Assembly (NCBI GenBank): GCA_902761265.1 | Contig: CACWJV010000142.1 | Location: 1 to 6,197, forward strand | Length of the DNA stretch: 6,197 nucleotides | From: Oscillospiraceae bacterium | GTDB lineage: Bacteria; Bacillota; Clostridia; Oscillospirales; Acutalibacteraceae | Direction of reading: 5' to 3' | Shown here: piece by piece, positions 4,594-6,197 of the stretch | Position numbering within the stretch: the stretch's first letter is position 1 | Layout of the letters: every line of letters starts with the position of its first letter | Program-made: the position numbers and the translations under genes | Notes under the pieces: generated by a model | Seen by the model: the letters and a program-made list of their open reading frames with translations, nothing else | Databases searched by the model: none | Told to the model about the DNA's origin: nothing

Positions 4594-6024
4594 ATGCGTT
4601 ATGTATTGTATGTCCTGTTGGTGCTCGTCGTCCTTCTGGCGGTCGTGCTGATCCTCGGCGCGGTGCGGTTAAAGAAAAAGCCCGCCCCGGCCCACGACGC
4701 GTTTCATGTGGAAATTGATGAGACCGCCGCGCTGGATCATTTTTGCCGGGCTGTCCGTCTGAAGACCGTCTGGCCGCGGCAGGGCGAGATTGACTACAGC
4801 CAGTTCGACGCGTTTTTGCCGCTGCTGCGTGAACTGTATCCCGCCATGTTCGGCGTGCTCGAGGTCAACCTCGTCAACCGGTACGGCCTGCTGCTGAAAT
4901 GGAAAGGCAAATCCGCCGAGAAGCCCGTTGTGCTGATGGCGCACTACGATGTGGTGGCCGCCGACGCGAGTAAATGGAGCTGCGATCCGTTTTGCGGAGA
5001 AATCCGCGACGGCAAGGTTTGGGGCCGCGGAAGCCTCGACACCAAATGCATCATCACGGCGCTGCTGGAGGCGGGCGAAGGACTCGTCAAACAGGGCTAC
5101 ACGCCGCAAAACGACGTTTGGTTTTCCTTTGGCAACAACGAGGAAACCGGCGGCGATACCGTCCCGGCGATCGTGGACTGGCTGGAGCAGCACGGCGTCA
5201 AGCCGTGGTTTGTGCTCGATGAGGGCGGCGCGGTCGTCTCGTCGCCGGCACTGGGCGTCAAGGGCGATTTCGCCATGATCGGCGTTTCCGAAAAAGGCGT
5301 GTGCGACACAATCCTTACAATGAACGGCATGCCCGGCCATTCCTCCACCCCCAAAGACTCCGACGCCACGACGCGGCTTATCAAAGCCGTCAGCGATATC
5401 CAGTCGCATCCGTTCCCGGCAAAGCTGTCGGACGAGGTCAAGGAAATGCTGTGTAAAATCGCCGGCTATGCGTCGTTCCCGATGCGGCTGGTGTTCGGCA
5501 ATCTCTGGCTGTTCAAGCCTTTGGTGCTCAAAATCATGAAGGGCAACGCCGAAACCGGCGCCATGATCCGCAGCACGGTCGCGCTGACAAAGCTTGAAGG
5601 CTCCGACACAATCAACGTGATCCCCAACAAAGCCGTGGCCGGCTTTTCCGTGCGCGTGGCGCCGTGGGATTCGCCCGACGATCTGATGGCAAAGATCAAA
5701 GCCCGCGCCGGGGAACACGCCGAGGTTTCGTCGGAATATACCGTCTATCCGTCGCCGGTGTCGCCAACCGACTCTGACGCGTTCCGGCTGCTGGAACGTA
5801 CCGTCGACGCGGTCTATCCGGGTGTGCCTGCGGTGCCGTATGTGATGACCGGCGGCACGGATTCTAAGCATTTCACGCGCATCTGCGAAAACGTCTATCG
5901 CTTCGGCGCGTTCCGGTTTACCACGGAAGAACGTGCCGCGATGCACGGCAACGACGAAACGCTGTCTGTCAAGAGCTATCTCGACGGCATCCAATTCTAC
6001 TATAAACTGCTGCAAAGCATCTGA
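4594..6024 (+). CDS. Membrane-anchored M20 family metallopeptidase (carboxypeptidase S/PM20D1-like)
   Basis: This 476-residue protein is a di-zinc M20 hydrolase; relatives of the carboxypeptidase S/PM20D1 type cleave (or form) amide bonds of peptides or N-acyl amino acids. The substrate here is not determined. All expected catalytic positions are present: H117 and D119 in MAHYDVV, bridging D149 in GRGSLDTK, catalytic E183 and ligand E184 in NNEETGG, D209 in VLDEGG, H249 in GMPGHSSTP (dimerisation/lid domain) and H426 in GGTDSKHF. NVIPN (341-345) is also family-typical. A hydrophobic segment (about 3-24) precedes the domain as an anchor or uncleaved signal. Charges flank it on both sides (R2; R25 and K27-29), so topology is uncertain. 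AAGGAG (4581-4586) lies seven bases before the ATG. It is transcribed from the promoter at 4512-4541 and probably forms an operon with the gene starting at 6040. Confidence 0.95.
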   Translation: MRYVLYVLLVLVVLLAVVLILGAVRLKKKPAPAHDAFHVEIDETAALDHFCRAVRLKTVWPRQGEIDYSQFDAFLPLLRELYPAMFGVLEVNLVNRYGLLLKWKGKSAEKPVVLMAHYDVVAADASKWSCDPFCGEIRDGKVWGRGSLDTKCIITALLEAGEGLVKQGYTPQNDVWFSFGNNEETGGDTVPAIVDWLEQHGVKPWFVLDEGGAVVSSPALGVKGDFAMIGVSEKGVCDTILTMNGMPGHSSTPKDSDATTRLIKAVSDIQSHPFPAKLSDEVKEMLCKIAGYASFPMRLVFGNLWLFKPLVLKIMKGNAETGAMIRSTVALTKLEGSDTINVIPNKAVAGFSVRVAPWDSPDDLMAKIKARAGEHAEVSSEYTVYPSPVSPTDSDAFRLLERTVDAVYPGVPAVPYVMTGGTDSKHFTRICENVYRFGAFRFTTEERAAMHGNDETLSVKSYLDGIQFYYKLLQSI

Positions 6025-6039
6025 CGGGAGGCAAACTGT

Positions 6040-6197
6040 ATGAATCCACTCATCCCCATGACCGACTATGAAACGTCGTCCGACGCGGTCAAACACGAAT
6101 ATGACGACCAGATCCAAAAGCACGGCCGCATCACCAATATGAAGCGCACCATGCTGCACGACATGCAGACGTTCAAAACCTACATGGACTGGTACAC
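6040..6197 (+). CDS. Probable carboxymuconolactone decarboxylase/AhpD-like protein, 5' part only
   Basis: Only the first 52 residues are in the window. The pattern (LIPMTDYETSSDAV, then EYDDQIQKHGRITNMKRTML, then a helix with TFKTYMDWY) resembles the N-terminus of the carboxymuconolactone decarboxylase (CMD)/AhpD family, in which a tyrosine-containing helix and a G-x-x-x-N-M/L segment precede the domain core. The CxxC active site that many members use for peroxidase chemistry would lie downstream, so activity cannot be judged. GGGAGG (6026-6031) lies eight bases before the ATG, and the gene begins 15 bases after the M20 stop, so the two are almost certainly co-transcribed. The CDS call is firm; the family call is moderate. 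Confidence 0.65.
   Translation, partial: MNPLIPMTDYETSSDAVKHEYDDQIQKHGRITNMKRTMLHDMQTFKTYMDWY

Noticed and set aside
4669..6159. 496-codon open frame on the minus strand opposite the M20 gene
   Set aside because: It is the antisense shadow of a GC-rich gene; the plus-strand product carries every M20 catalytic motif, while the antisense product is Arg/His-rich with no recognisable domain.

Overview
The window looks like chromosomal DNA of a moderately high-GC Gram-positive bacterium, most likely a clostridial (Oscillospirales/Ruminococcaceae-like) Firmicute. The grounds are strong AGGAGG-type ribosome binding sites before almost every gene, SigA-type promoters, a DUF421 gene coupled to a DUF4363 gene, and intergenic repeats of a kind I recall from gut Clostridia. 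The organism call is an inference. Nothing here indicates a phage, plasmid, transposon or CRISPR locus.

Layout. (1) Bases 1-896, minus strand: the N-terminal 298 residues of a type-B carboxylesterase with three membrane segments before the esterase domain; the catalytic serine lies beyond the window edge. (2) A 152-base divergent intergenic region holding the esterase promoter. (3) 1049-2076, plus strand: a DUF421 (YetF-like) membrane protein overlapping a DUF4363 protein by four bases (ATGA). (4) A strong promoter at 2084-2113, followed by an NfeD-like protein (2140-2577) and an SPFH/band-7 membrane-scaffold protein (2624-3550), a well-known membrane-microdomain pair, closed by a perfect hairpin terminator. 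(5) 3634-4134: a small protein with two membrane segments and a possible bacterial PH-like domain, lower in GC than its neighbours. (6) 4135-4593: a 459-base gene-free stretch with two candidate terminators, a degenerate palindromic repeat element, a striking heptanucleotide array (CCCTAGT/CCCTAGC/CCCTAAT blocks) and a near-perfect SigA promoter whose spacer is an inverted repeat. (7) 4594-6024: a membrane-anchored M20 metallopeptidase of the carboxypeptidase S/PM20D1 type. It is followed 15 bases later by the start of a probable carboxymuconolactone-decarboxylase/AhpD-like gene that runs off the end.

Most of the proteins are membrane-bound or membrane-associated, so envelope functions dominate, but they read as several ordinary small operons rather than one system. 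The least ordinary part is the intergenic region at 4294-4541, where repeat DNA abuts a strong promoter. I found no convincing new multi-gene system.
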